Of a stretch of DNA of 64,000 nucleotides, positions 63,005 to 64,000 are shown one piece after another. Both the position numbers and the translations under genes were made by a program. The notes below the pieces were generated by a model. That model was not told the DNA's origin. It saw nothing but the letters and a program-made list of their open reading frames with translations, and made no database searches. The stretch's first letter is position 1; each line of letters opens with the position of its first letter. Location: contig NZ_WNKF01000024.1 in the NCBI RefSeq assembly GCF_010119225.1, forward strand, positions 1 to 64,000. Reading direction: 5' to 3'. This stretch comes from Cyclobacterium roseum. GTDB lineage: Bacteria; Bacteroidota; Bacteroidia; Cytophagales; Cyclobacteriaceae.

Positions 63005-64000
63005 CTATTGATTTACGGTTTGCTTGTATATATCGATGACTTTTTTAGCCACGTGCTCCCACTTGAGCTTTTTCAGCTCTTCCCTTCCCATCTCTTTAAA
63101 CATTTTGGAAATGCCATTGTAATGAAGCAAGGCAAAAATAGCATCTGCCATGGCATCTATGTCCCAAAAATCTACTTTAACGGCATTTTGAAGTACTTCC
63201 GCCACTCCGGATTGTTTGGAAATGATCACCGGCGTATTGTGCCGGACCGCCTCCAATGGGGAAATACCGAAGGGTTCGGAGACAGAAGGCATCACATACA
63301 CATCACTGAGCGCAAACATCTTATCCACATCGTCTCCTTTGAGAAATCCCGTAAAGTGAAACTTGGTCCCGATCCGCAACTCCGCCACCCGCAAGATCAT
63401 CCGATTCAGTAAATCTCCGGAACCGGCCATGACGAATCGCACATTTTCATCCTTTTTAATCACTTTATGAGCCGCTTCTACAAAGTACTCAGGCCCCTTT
63501 TGAAAGGTGATTCGTCCCAGGAACGTCACGATTTTCTCGGGGACTTTTTTCTCTTCCTTGGACTTGATAATACTGGTGTCTAATACGGCATTGTGGACCA
63601 CCGTGACTTTCTCTTCGGGTATACCGTATTTGGCCACGATGGTATTTTTAGTGAGCTGGCTCACGGCGATGATCTTATCCGCTGCTTCCATACCGGCTCG
63701 CTCTATATCGTAGACCCGCTGGTTAACGGTTTGCCCGGAACGGTCAAATTCTGTCGCGTGTACATGTGCAATCAGCGGCTTTCCACTCATTTGTTTCGCT
63801 GCTATTCCTGCGGGAAAGGATAACCAGTCATGTGCATGAATCAGGTCAAACTCTTTGTTTTTTGCAATTTGTGCAGCTACCAAGGCGTACCGGGAGACCT
63901 CCAGGATCAGATCTTTGCCATACTTCCCACTGAAAGTAAACTTATTGGCCAATACGCTGGATTCCAATTCGTCCTGGTCTTTGAGCAGTCTTTCGGTATG
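63005..64000 (-). CDS. GT4 glycosyltransferase (partial, 5' end beyond the window)
   Basis: The reading frame runs open past the right edge of the window; the TTG at 63967 is not the true start. The visible ~331 residues hold the C-terminal Rossmann part of GT4/GT-B: LIHAHDWLSFPAG, IAVSQLTKNTIVAKYG, then FLGRITFQKGPEYF and SVSEPFGISPLEAVRHNTPVI with the catalytic-region E-x7-E. Glycogen synthase-like alpha-glucan synthesis is suggested by the adjacent GH57. Confidence 0.88.
   Translation of the reverse strand, partial: HTERLLKDQDELESSVLANKFTFSGKYGKDLILEVSRYALVAAQIAKNKEFDLIHAHDWLSFPAGIAAKQMSGKPLIAHVHATEFDRSGQTVNQRVYDIERAGMEAADKIIAVSQLTKNTIVAKYGIPEEKVTVVHNAVLDTSIIKSKEEKKVPEKIVTFLGRITFQKGPEYFVEAAHKVIKKDENVRFVMAGSGDLLNRMILRVAELRIGTKFHFTGFLKGDDVDKMFALSDVYVMPSVSEPFGISPLEAVRHNTPVIISKQSGVAEVLQNAVKVDFWDIDAMADAIFALLHYNGISKMFKEMGREELKKLKWEHVAKKVIDIYKQTVNQ

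Noticed and set aside
1-64000. CRISPR array, prophage or insertion sequence
   Set aside because: No regularly spaced repeats, no transposase or integrase, and no phage structural genes were found; the only dispersed repeat is the leader element.

Overview
The window looks like chromosomal DNA of a Bacteroidota species, most likely in the Cytophagales (Cyclobacteriaceae/Algoriphagus-like). The reasons are an RF2 gene with a programmed frameshift, many Bacteroidota-typical families (DUF5107/TPR, DUF4386, DUF2975 with its HTH partner, TolB/TPR/AraC fusion regulators, a LpoA-like TPR/PBP1 protein), promoter-like TTG-N19-21-TAnnTTTG sequences and few Shine-Dalgarno sites. The taxonomic call is an inference. 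No rRNA, tRNA, CRISPR array, transposase or prophage was found.

Layout. 1-9.6 kb is a long minus-strand housekeeping cluster: NfeD protease, acyltransferase, gatC, a membrane/TPR protein, an orphan ABC ATPase, cobalamin adenosyltransferase, ilvE, a small secreted protein and prfB. 9.7-15.3 kb runs on the plus strand: a triple-LysM protein, a two-gene type II restriction-modification cassette (5mC methyltransferase plus HNH endonuclease), pdxA, then yceD-rpmF. 15.3-25.1 kb holds an alpha-helical protein of unknown function, leuA, an amidohydrolase with a metallophosphoesterase, an ArsC/Spx-like protein, a DUF4168 protein and a 1,044-aa DUF5107/TPR protein. 25.3-31 kb is looser: serine dehydratase, a DJ-1/PfpI protein, a frameshifted gene, a TonB-C-like protein and a DUF2975/HTH pair, with two gaps of nearly 0.5 kb.

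31.4-38.5 kb is one minus-strand array headed by a TolB-like/TPR/AraC regulator: oxidoreductase, DUF6567-like lipoprotein, two DUF4386 membrane proteins, esterase and beta-lactamase-like hydrolase. Several of these overlap by a few bases, so they probably form an operon. 38.8-46.6 kb is accessory: small unknown proteins, a DoxX/DsrE set, a second copy of the DUF6567-like lipoprotein, an epimerase, a methyltransferase and a BCS1-like AAA ATPase. 46.7-57.3 kb returns to minus-strand housekeeping genes: hemL, LpoA-like, guaA, ligase-associated nuclease, HIT, greA, 2-hydroxyacid dehydrogenase, mgtE, rsmA and an RlpA-like protein. 57.4-64 kb has plus-strand sbcDC, then minus-strand GH57 and a GT4 glycosyltransferase that runs off the window.

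The least explained signal is a dispersed leader element of about 100-120 bp, present three times (18383-18503, and two tandem units at 39813-40053). Every unit carries a short reading frame with related peptide sequence. Each chain of units ends 10-17 nt before the start codon of an unrelated gene (the amidohydrolase at 18504 and a two-TM protein at 39812). Other points of note are the RF2 recoding site, the restriction enzyme with a duplicated N-terminal module, and the paired DUF6567-like lipoproteins.
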